Origin: Paenibacillus sp.
Lineage (GTDB): Bacteria > Bacillota > Bacilli > Paenibacillales > Paenibacillaceae
Direction: 5' to 3'
Assembly: GCA_017512705.1 (NCBI GenBank)
Contig: JAFWEX010000130.1
Span: 82,139-146,138, forward strand
DNA length: 64,000 bases
This document shows, piece after piece, positions 57,521 to 64,000 of this stretch. Both the position numbers and the translations under genes were made by a program. Each line of letters starts with the position of its first letter. Positions within the stretch are counted from its first letter, which is position 1. The notes under the pieces are model-generated. The model searched no databases and was not told the origin of the DNA. It was given only the letters and a program-made list of their open reading frames with translations.

Positions 57521-57701
57521 TCTTATTGTAATATATGCCAAACTCGAAGAAACTTATGATATACGACAACATCAGATTTAATTCTACTTAAGTCCTAGAA
57601 AAACGTGTAAAGACGAATGTTTTTGTCGAAAACATAAGCCTATTCACGTAAAAAAAAGCTTCAATCATTTTCCATATATACTAAAAGAGAGGAGGGATGT
57701 T

Positions 57702-58109
57702 ATGAATCTTTTAAACGACATCAGCTTTAAAAGATTACAAGGTGCACTCGATGCCTCGAACACCAGACAAAGAGCGATTGCTAACAACATCGCAAACGCC
57801 GACACCCCGTATTTCAAACGCTCAGACGTTTCATTTGAAGTCATGTTACAGGAACAGATGAACGGTGAAATGCCTTTACTAAAAGGTAAAATAACGGATC
57901 CAAGGCATATTGTCATAGGTCCTTCCTCTTCTGTACCGACACCAGTAGTTAATATGGACCAGTCCACTTCCATGAATAACAACCAGAATAATGTGGACAT
58001 CGATAGAGAGATGAGCCTTTTGGCGGAAAATCAATTGCGATACAGCGCGTATATCCAGCAAGTAAACGAACAGATAAAAATGATGCGGATTGGCGTAGAA
58101 AGGAGATAA
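57702..58109 (+). CDS. flgB: Flagellar basal-body rod protein FlgB
   Basis: A 135-aa proximal rod protein. The N-terminal rod motif ALDASNTRQRAIANNIANADTPYFKR is clear, and the C-terminal helix (LAENQLRYSAYIQQVNEQIKMMR) is the usual partner for coiled packing. AGAGGAGGGA precedes the ATG. It is the first gene of the fla operon here, as in B. subtilis, and flgC follows after 5 bases. Confidence 0.97.
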   Translation: MNLLNDISFKRLQGALDASNTRQRAIANNIANADTPYFKRSDVSFEVMLQEQMNGEMPLLKGKITDPRHIVIGPSSSVPTPVVNMDQSTSMNNNQNNVDIDREMSLLAENQLRYSAYIQQVNEQIKMMRIGVERR

Positions 58110-58114
58110 AAGCG

Positions 58115-58567
58115 TTGAATATTAGCAACAGTTTTGGAATAAGTTCTTCAGCTCTTACGGCTCAACGTCTGCGTATGGATGTTATTTCCTCCAATATTGC
58201 AAATGCCGAAACAACTCGCGCAAGCATATCTAATGGAGAAGTGGTTCCCTATAAGCGGAAAGTGGTGGTCCTTGAACCGAATAAACCATCCTTTAGTACG
58301 ATTCTGCAAAATCAGATTCGTGGTGGGGGTGCGGGTGAAGGAGTCAGAGTAACTGAAATTCGTGAAGATCAATCACCACTCAAGCCGGTCTATGATCCAA
58401 CGCACCCAGATGCTAACGCAGAAGGCTACGTGTTCATGCCAAATGTAGATATTGCAAAAGAGATGGTTGACATGATCTCAGCTTCACGTTCATATGAGGC
58501 TAATGTAACTGCACTGAATTCAACCAAAGCAATGATTACCAAAGCTTTAGAGATCGGAAGAGCTTAA
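58115..58567 (+). CDS. flgC: Flagellar basal-body rod protein FlgC
   Basis: A 150-aa proximal rod protein. It has SALTAQRLRMDVISSNIANAETTR at the N-terminus, the mid motif PDANAEGYVFMPNVD and a C-terminal VDMISASRSYEANVTALNSTK. The start is TTG 58115, with AAAGGAGAT upstream. It is exported by the flagellar type III system without a cleaved signal. Confidence 0.97.
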   Translation: MNISNSFGISSSALTAQRLRMDVISSNIANAETTRASISNGEVVPYKRKVVVLEPNKPSFSTILQNQIRGGGAGEGVRVTEIREDQSPLKPVYDPTHPDANAEGYVFMPNVDIAKEMVDMISASRSYEANVTALNSTKAMITKALEIGRA

Positions 58568-58615
58568 CTGCGTTACCTTTGATAACGGATAAAAGAGATA
58601 AGGGGAGGGACATTC

Positions 58616-58927
58616 ATGATTCAGAACAACATGTTTAGCACTCAGGGAGTTCAGCAGTTACAAATGAAAAGCAATGTAGAAAATAAGCCTTTCACACCAG
58701 CCGAGGGTATTCAAAGCTTCGGTACATACTTACAAAATGCACTGGGTTCTGTCGCTGCACAGGAATCTGAGGCACATGAAATGTCAAATCAATTTTTGGT
58801 AGGCAAAGCGAATGTAGATCAGGTAATGATCGCTTCGGAACAAGCTCTGTTAGGTCTGCAACTTACTACCCAAGTTCGCAACAAAGTAGTTGAGGCGTAT
58901 CAAGAGATTATGCGCACACAGTTATAA
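58616..58927 (+). CDS. fliE: Flagellar hook-basal body protein FliE
   Basis: A 103-aa protein linking the MS ring to the rod. The family pattern is seen in FGTYLQNALGSVAAQESEAHEMSNQFLVGKANVDQVMIASEQALLGLQLTTQVRNK (read as several conserved helices), ending VVEAYQEIMRTQL. AAGGGGAGGG precedes the ATG. The MFSTQG-type start is variable in the family. Confidence 0.95.
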   Translation: MIQNNMFSTQGVQQLQMKSNVENKPFTPAEGIQSFGTYLQNALGSVAAQESEAHEMSNQFLVGKANVDQVMIASEQALLGLQLTTQVRNKVVEAYQEIMRTQL

Positions 58928-59056
58928 TTTATGTAAGCCAGACAGTAGCGCTGATCAGTACGACTAGCAGCTGCTATGCTGTTCCTGTCACGAGCTAATG
59001 GAACGCTAAGGCTTGTGAACGGACAGACTAAGCAAAGTTTCGGATGGGGTGACAGA

Positions 59057-60643
59057 GTGAATGAGAGAATTGCCCAGTACAGGGAGAAGGCAACAGAGTA
59101 CTGGAATAGCTTTAGCAAGAAGCAAAAAACATTATTTATTTCAACCTTCCTTTTTCTGATTTTGGCCGCAGTGGTTCTCACGATGCAGTTGTCCAAAACA
59201 GAATATGAAGTTGCGTTCACTGATCTAAATGCAAGTGATTCAGCTGGTGTAATTGATTATCTTAACTCTTCAAATATTCCTTACAAACTTAGTTCCGATG
59301 GTAAAAGTATTTCTGTGCCTAGCACAGATGTAGCGTTAACCAAAGTGAATATTGGATCTCAAGGAATCATTCAAAGCGGGTCACTTGGTTACAGAGCTTT
59401 TGAAAATCCATCATCCGCGATCGGAATGACGGACAAAGAGTTTGATGTCAGATATAACAATGCTATAAATGGAGAGGTCGAAAAACTACTTCAACGAATG
59501 CAAGGTATTCAGGATGCAAAAGTTCTTGTCAATATGCCCAAAGATAATATCTTTGCGGGCCTGGAAGAACAGGACAAGGCTTCGGCTTCTGTAGCGTTGC
59601 AATTTAAACCTGGCTATCATCCAAATCAGGCAGCTGTAGATGGGTATTTTAATCTGGTTAAAACAGCTGTCCCGAACTTGCCGATCGAAAATATTACGAT
59701 TACCAATACAGATGAGGCTGAACTCATTCCAACAGCTCGTGGTGGCAGTGGCGGCTTGTCATCTGAAGTGCAAGAAAACATGGCATTACAGAAAAAGTTT
59801 GAGAGTGATGTCAGAAACAACGTTAAGCAATTCCTATCTCAAATAGTCGGTGAGGATAAGGTTAACGTTCTCGTAGCATCCAAACTGAACTTTGATAAAG
59901 TGACAAGTAAACAAAACCTCGTCACGCCTGTTGACCAGGAGAACATGAAAGGCATTGAGATCAGTGTCCAGGAAATTCAGAAGAGCTACACTGGCGGAGG
60001 AAGTCCGACAGGTGGTGTACCTGGGACAGGCCAACAGGACGTTCCTGGCTACCCTTCTTCTGATTCCAATGGCAATGCCAATTCTGAAGAATCATCGAGC
60101 ACGATCAATTATGAAGTGAATCGGATTGCCAAAGATATCATCTCAAGCCCATATACTGTAAAAGATTTAACCATAAATGTGGCTGTTGAACCACCTGCGG
60201 GACAAACCGAATTACAGCAACCGGTTCGAGATGCAATCGAGAATATTCTAGTTAATATTGTTCGTGCTTCATTGGCAGATTCAGACATTATAATTACTGA
60301 CGCAGAGCTGACCAAAAAAGTTTCAGTCATTTCGCAAGGATTTGCATCAGCTACAGATACAAACACGGGCTTCCAGTTAACACCTGCAATGATGTGGGGT
60401 GGAGGAGCACTAATAGCAGCATTAATCGCTGCGGTTGTTATTTTGTTAGTACGCCGTCGTCGTAAACAAAATGAAATTGAAGAAGAGGAAGATATTCCGC
60501 TTCCAGTAGCAACGGAGTTCCCGTCCATTACTTTGGACAGTGTGACGAACGAAAGTCAGGTGCGCAAACAATTGGAGAGTTTGGCCAAGAAAAAGCCAGA
60601 CGAATTCGTCAATCTGCTGCGTACGTGGCTGGCTGACGAATAG
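59057..60643 (+). CDS. fliF: Flagellar MS-ring protein FliF
   Basis: FliF forms the membrane-embedded MS ring that nucleates the flagellum. About 528 aa from GTG 59057, with GGGGTG 5 bases upstream. Earlier in-frame starts at 58976 lack such a site. One transmembrane segment is near residues 23-44, followed by periplasmic ring-building motifs (EVAFTDLNASDSAGVIDYL, AKVLVNMP). A low-complexity Gly/Ser/Pro insert occurs at about 310-345. A second transmembrane segment is near 445-465, then a C-terminal FliG-binding tail (KPDEFVNLLRTWLADE). Confidence 0.96.
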   Translation: MNERIAQYREKATEYWNSFSKKQKTLFISTFLFLILAAVVLTMQLSKTEYEVAFTDLNASDSAGVIDYLNSSNIPYKLSSDGKSISVPSTDVALTKVNIGSQGIIQSGSLGYRAFENPSSAIGMTDKEFDVRYNNAINGEVEKLLQRMQGIQDAKVLVNMPKDNIFAGLEEQDKASASVALQFKPGYHPNQAAVDGYFNLVKTAVPNLPIENITITNTDEAELIPTARGGSGGLSSEVQENMALQKKFESDVRNNVKQFLSQIVGEDKVNVLVASKLNFDKVTSKQNLVTPVDQENMKGIEISVQEIQKSYTGGGSPTGGVPGTGQQDVPGYPSSDSNGNANSEESSSTINYEVNRIAKDIISSPYTVKDLTINVAVEPPAGQTELQQPVRDAIENILVNIVRASLADSDIIITDAELTKKVSVISQGFASATDTNTGFQLTPAMMWGGGALIAALIAAVVILLVRRRRKQNEIEEEEDIPLPVATEFPSITLDSVTNESQVRKQLESLAKKKPDEFVNLLRTWLADE

Positions 60644-60654
60644 AGGTGAACACA

Positions 60655-61671
60655 TTGGCAAAAGCAGGCAGTCAAGGATTGACTGGCAGACAAAAAGCAG
60701 CAATTTTATTAATCACTTTAGGTCCGGAAGTATCTGCGCAAATCTTCAAACATTTGCGCGATGAAGAAATCGAACAACTTACGTTAGAAATTGCCAACGT
60801 GCGGAAGGTTGATTCAGCCGAAAAGGACTTAATTATGTCGGAGTTCCACCAGATCTGTCTTGCACAAGAATACATTTCTCAAGGTGGAATTAACTACGCA
60901 AAAGAAATTTTGGAAAAGGCTCTAGGATCCACCAAGGCGCTTGAGGTTATCAATCGGTTGACTGCAACGCTGCAGGTAAGACCATTTGATTTTGCTCGTA
61001 AAGCGGATCCGAATCAGATTCTGAATTTTATTCAAAATGAAAGTCCACAGACGATTGCATTGGTTCTTTCTTATCTGCAATTTGAACAAGCAGCAGCTAT
61101 ACTATCGTCTCTCCCTCAGGAGAAGCAGGCTGATGTCGCTCGTAGAGTAGCTGTGATGGACAGTACTTCTCCGGAAGTGATTTCACAAGTGGAGCGGGTA
61201 CTCGAACAGAAGTTATCTTCTACAGTAACGCAAGATTATACAAATGCAGGTGGTATAGAGTCCATCGTTCAGATTTTGAATGGTGTCGACCGTGGGACGG
61301 AACGTACGATTTTGGATTCCCTCGAGATTCAAGACCCGGAGCTGGCGGAAGAAATCAAAAAACGCATGTTCGTTTTCGAAGATATCGTCAATGTGGACGA
61401 CCGTTCGATTCAGCGTATTATTCGGGATATCGACAACTCAGATTTGCAGCTCGCACTCAAAGTGGCAAGCGAAGAGGTTCGGGATGTCGTGTTCCGGAAT
61501 ATGTCGAAACGTATGGCCGAGACATTCAAAGAAGAGATGGAGTTCATGGGACCTGTGCGGTTACGTGATGTTGAGGAAGCTCAAACACGCATTGTAGGAA
61601 CGATCCGCAGATTGGAAGAAGCCGGTGAGATCATTATCGCACGTGGTGGAGGAGATGATATCATTGTCTAA
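60655..61671 (+). CDS. fliG: Flagellar motor switch protein FliG
   Basis: The torque-generating rotor protein. About 338 aa from TTG 60655, with AGAGGTGA 5 bases upstream (a GTG at 60646 overlaps that site). The N-terminal domain binds FliF (LTGRQKAAILLITLGPEVSAQIFKHL). The middle has EHPQTIA-like ESPQTIALVLSYL. The C-terminal domain carries the charged stator-contact residues around DDRSIQRIIRDIDNSDL and MSKRMAETFKEEMEFMGPVRLRDVE. It overlaps fliH by 8 bases. Confidence 0.97.
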   Translation: MAKAGSQGLTGRQKAAILLITLGPEVSAQIFKHLRDEEIEQLTLEIANVRKVDSAEKDLIMSEFHQICLAQEYISQGGINYAKEILEKALGSTKALEVINRLTATLQVRPFDFARKADPNQILNFIQNESPQTIALVLSYLQFEQAAAILSSLPQEKQADVARRVAVMDSTSPEVISQVERVLEQKLSSTVTQDYTNAGGIESIVQILNGVDRGTERTILDSLEIQDPELAEEIKKRMFVFEDIVNVDDRSIQRIIRDIDNSDLQLALKVASEEVRDVVFRNMSKRMAETFKEEMEFMGPVRLRDVEEAQTRIVGTIRRLEEAGEIIIARGGGDDIIV

Positions 61672-62521
61672 TTTGATTAAATCTTTCCAGTACGTTCCTG
61701 TCGAAGACCATAAAAGACTCGAAAATCATCACTACTATAGCGCTGGTGAAGAGTCCGAAATGAATGGGGACGACGGTGCTGTTTCCGAAGCAGAAGTGCT
61801 ACGTGCACGAGTTGATGAAGAGACGGAACGACTCACTGCCGAGATGCTGGAGGATGCCAAGGAGTTTGCGGAACAGCAGGTGCGTGATGCTTCGGAAGAA
61901 GCGGAACGAATGCTTCAGGAAGCCCGGGAACAGATTGATCGTTGGTGGCAGGAGCAACGAGAGCAGGATGAACATCTGACTGAGGCTCTGCGATCCCAAG
62001 GTTTCCAACAAGGGTTTGAAGAAGGACGAGCACAAGCTGAAGTGGAGCTCCAGGTGAAGATCGAAGAGATGATGAAAGAAGCACAAGAGGTACTTCAGAA
62101 AGCGTATGTTGCCAAAGATCAGATTATTCAGGAAGCAGAGCCCTTCCTTGTTGAGCTTGCGTGTGGCATTGCGGAGAAAGTGATTGACAAGCAGCTAACC
62201 GTAGAGCCTGAACACACGCTAGAACTGATACGTCAGAGTTTGTCCAGAAAAAGAGAGCAAGGTCAGATCACCCTTTGTGTGACACCAGAACAGTTTTCTT
62301 TTGTACAGGCAGCGCGGGAGGAATTAGCTCTCTCTATTGACTCACAAGCAGAACTGCAAATTTTACCTGATGCTACGGTTAAAGACAAAGGTTGTGTTAT
62401 TCGTTCTTCATTTGGAAGTGTTGATGCACGAATCGATACACAGCTTACAGAAATCAAAAAAGAACTGATCCGTATAGCACTTGAGGATGAGGAGCGAAGA
62501 AATCAACATGAAGGTTCTTAG
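61664..62521 (+). CDS. fliH: Flagellar assembly protein FliH
   Basis: FliH tethers and regulates the export ATPase FliI. About 285 aa from TTG 61664, with GGAGGAG 9 bases before it; ATG 61655 is an alternative. A long acidic, Glu- and Arg-rich coiled coil (about 40-150) is followed by the conserved C-terminal domain (LACGIAEKVIDKQLTVEPE, LPDATVKDKGCVI). The start overlaps fliG and the end overlaps fliI by 14 bases, so synthesis of the three is tightly coupled. Confidence 0.94.
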   Translation: MSNLIKSFQYVPVEDHKRLENHHYYSAGEESEMNGDDGAVSEAEVLRARVDEETERLTAEMLEDAKEFAEQQVRDASEEAERMLQEAREQIDRWWQEQREQDEHLTEALRSQGFQQGFEEGRAQAEVELQVKIEEMMKEAQEVLQKAYVAKDQIIQEAEPFLVELACGIAEKVIDKQLTVEPEHTLELIRQSLSRKREQGQITLCVTPEQFSFVQAAREELALSIDSQAELQILPDATVKDKGCVIRSSFGSVDARIDTQLTEIKKELIRIALEDEERRNQHEGS

Positions 62522-63827
62522 TTCACAGCGTTATATGGAACATCTTCGACAATTTGATCCTGTTCGTATTAACGGAAAAGTAACTCAGGTCATTGGGTTA
62601 ATGGTGGAGTCAGAAGGACCAGATGCTAGCATCGGCGACGTGTGTTATATCTATCCCGGCAAATCTGCGAAGCCGCTTCAAGCTGAGGTTGTGGGGTTTC
62701 GAGATAACAAAGTATTGCTTATGCCTCTGGGAGAACTTCAATCGATCGGTCCCGGATGTGACGTGGTAGGAACAGGCAAGCCGTTAGGCGTTCAGGTGGG
62801 AGCTGAGCTGTTAGGTAAAGTTCTCGATGGGCTGGGGCAACCACTTGACGGTTCACTGTTACCTTCTAGAATGCCTACGTATTCTACCTCAAATACACCC
62901 GTGAATCCTATGGATAGACCGCGTGTACTTGAAACAATGAGTGTGGGTGTAAGAGCGATTGACGGTTTACTCACCGTAGGCAAAGGACAGCGGGTCGGTA
63001 TTTTCGCAGGTTCAGGTGTAGGTAAAAGTACATTAATGGGTATGATCGCCCGAAATACCGAAGCGGATGTAAATGTGATTGCGCTTGTGGGTGAGCGTGG
63101 ACGTGAGGTTCGTGACTTTATCGAGCGAGATCTAGGTCCGGAAGGGTTGGAACGATCTGTCGTTATTGTCGCAACATCAGACCAGCCTGCGTTGATTCGA
63201 ATCAAGGGAGCGGTAATAGCAACAACGATCGCTGAATATTTCCGGGATCGGGGCATGAATGTCATGTTAATGATGGATTCCGTTACCCGTTATGCTATGG
63301 CGCAGAGAGAAGTAGGCTTGGCTGTAGGAGAACCTCCTGCCATGAGAGGTTATACACCTTCTGTTTTTGCAAGTCTACCTAAATTGCTCGAACGTGCAGG
63401 GACAGGTCCGACAGGCTCAATTACTGCCTTTTATACCGTACTCGTCGATGGGGATGACATGAACGAACCGATTGCAGACGCAGTCCGGGGGATATTGGAT
63501 GGTCACATTGTATTGAACCGTGCGATAGCAAACAAAGGTCATTTTCCTGCGATAGATGTACTTGCAAGCATCAGCCGTGTTATGAAGGACATTGCACCTG
63601 AAGAACAGATGGATGCGGTCAATAATATGAAACGTCTGATGGCTGTGTACAAGGAATCCGAAGATTTAATTAACATTGGTGCCTATCAGCGTGGATCAAA
63701 TGCTGCAATAGATGAAGCTATGGATCAGATTGATCATATCTGGGATTTTACGAAGCAAAAAGTGGATGAAAAGGTAACGTTAAGTGAAGTGCAGGAGCGT
63801 TTGATTCTTGAATTTGCAAGGAGATGA
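62508..63827 (+). CDS. fliI: Flagellar export ATPase FliI
   Basis: FliI is the ATPase of the flagellar type III secretion apparatus, similar to F1 beta. About 439 aa from ATG 62508. Walker A is GIFAGSGVGKSTLMG, then LVGERGREVRDFIERDLG, Walker B VMLMMDSVTRYAMAQREVG, and GSITAFYTVLVDGDD. ATG 62508 lies within the end of fliH; AGGAG is about 14 bases upstream, so translational coupling probably helps initiation. Confidence 0.96.
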   Translation: MKVLSSQRYMEHLRQFDPVRINGKVTQVIGLMVESEGPDASIGDVCYIYPGKSAKPLQAEVVGFRDNKVLLMPLGELQSIGPGCDVVGTGKPLGVQVGAELLGKVLDGLGQPLDGSLLPSRMPTYSTSNTPVNPMDRPRVLETMSVGVRAIDGLLTVGKGQRVGIFAGSGVGKSTLMGMIARNTEADVNVIALVGERGREVRDFIERDLGPEGLERSVVIVATSDQPALIRIKGAVIATTIAEYFRDRGMNVMLMMDSVTRYAMAQREVGLAVGEPPAMRGYTPSVFASLPKLLERAGTGPTGSITAFYTVLVDGDDMNEPIADAVRGILDGHIVLNRAIANKGHFPAIDVLASISRVMKDIAPEEQMDAVNNMKRLMAVYKESEDLINIGAYQRGSNAAIDEAMDQIDHIWDFTKQKVDEKVTLSEVQERLILEFARR

Positions 63828-63838
63828 AGGGGTAAGCG

Positions 63839-64000
63839 ATGAAATTTCGATATCATTTCCAGAAGGTTGTTGACCTGAAAAGCAATGAAAAAACACAGGC
63901 GGAATGGATGTTATCCACAGCGATCGGTAAACTTCAGACAGAAGAAGAGCATTTATCGCAATTAATTAATGATCGCAATAATCTGATGAACATTATTCAA
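63839..64000 (+). CDS. fliJ: Flagellar export chaperone FliJ (partial)
   Basis: The first 54 codons run to the window edge. MKFRYHFQKVVDLKSNEKTQ is the typical start of FliJ, a small coiled-coil protein that sits in the FliI hexamer and couples export to the proton motive force. The ATG at 63839 follows fliI by 11 bases, with AAGGAGATGAAGGGG upstream. The C-terminal part is outside the window. Confidence 0.9.
   Translation, partial: MKFRYHFQKVVDLKSNEKTQAEWMLSTAIGKLQTEEEHLSQLINDRNNLMNIIQ

Larger units (their letters stand above)
56701..57701. other. One-kilobase gene-free region between hslU and flgB
   Basis: The region is AT-rich and broken by stops in all frames. The longest frames (about 100 codons on the minus strand near 57270-57570) are biased toward Phe/Ile/Lys and lack a ribosome-binding site. 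No remnant of CodY (MTLLQKTRKIN start, C-terminal helix-turn-helix) is recognisable. It holds an ACCGATAA box at 56895, a TTTGCGC palindrome at 57077 and a terminator-like hairpin at 57486. Confidence 0.7.

Noticed and set aside
57267-57572. Minus-strand frame of 101 codons in the gene-free kilobase
   Set aside because: It is rich in Phe, Ile and Lys as expected of AT-rich noise, has no ribosome-binding site and overlaps a terminator-like hairpin.

Overview
The window is a stretch of chromosome from a low-to-moderate GC, endospore-forming, flagellated Firmicute. Gene content, gene order and codon style fit Paenibacillus best; that genus is an inference, not something the sequence proves. The backbone follows the Bacillus subtilis order from ylbH through fapR, smc, ffh, rimM/trmD, rplS, rnhB, sucCD, topA and clpQY to the fla operon. 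It is interrupted by accessory or relocated genes. No rRNA, tRNA, CRISPR array, prophage or insertion sequence was seen.

Layout. (1) 1-6941: the end of a sensor histidine kinase gene, then a sugar ABC importer (lipoprotein plus two permeases) with a cytoplasmic GH2 beta-galactosidase. Two near-consensus cre-like boxes precede it. (2) 7160-9408: three small genes of unknown function and an AraC/GyrI-like regulator. (3) 9678-13467: rsmD, coaD, ylbJ (inverted, overlapping the coaD tail) and the ylbL protease. (4) 13468-14898: decayed remains of a WYL/YafY-type regulator and a YdeI-family gene. (5) 15043-17879: tmcAL and a flavohemoglobin gene hmp, both on the minus strand. A perfect Fnr-type palindrome lies about 40 bp upstream of the predicted hmp start point. 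(6) 18385-25622: yceD-rpmF, then the fatty acid and phospholipid operon fapR-plsX-fabH-fabD-fabG-acpP-fabF under a FapR operator. fabH is cut by an in-frame TAA. (7) 25636-34661: rnc, smc, ftsY, a hemolysin III-like gene, ylxM, ffh, rpsP, khpA. (8) 34662-43799: a structured non-coding segment, rimM, trmD, a polysaccharide deacetylase (minus), rplS, lepB, rbgA, rnhB, FliK-like and FlhB-like genes (ylqG, ylqH), yraN. (9) 43963-47263: nitroreductase, comM (minus), ohrR. (10) 47509-56700: sucC, sucD, dprA, topA, trmFO, hslV, hslU. (11) 56701-57701: one kilobase without a convincing gene, where B. subtilis has codY. (12) 57702-64000: flgB, flgC, fliE, fliF, fliG, fliH, fliI and the start of fliJ.

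How the genes work together. The first operon imports a galactoside and hydrolyses it inside the cell. The fab operon makes acyl chains for phospholipids, with FapR as malonyl-CoA-responsive repressor and PlsX feeding acyl-phosphate to the membrane. ftsY, ylxM, ffh and lepB cover co-translational targeting and signal-peptide cleavage. rpsP, rimM, trmD, rplS, rbgA and rsmD cover ribosome and tRNA maturation. The last block builds the flagellar basal body and export ATPase.

Most notable points: the in-frame stop in fabH that separates the catalytic Cys from the His and Asn; the Fnr box at hmp; missing xerC/codV and codY in an otherwise conserved cluster; a structured non-coding element in the place of ylqD; and many TTG start codons.
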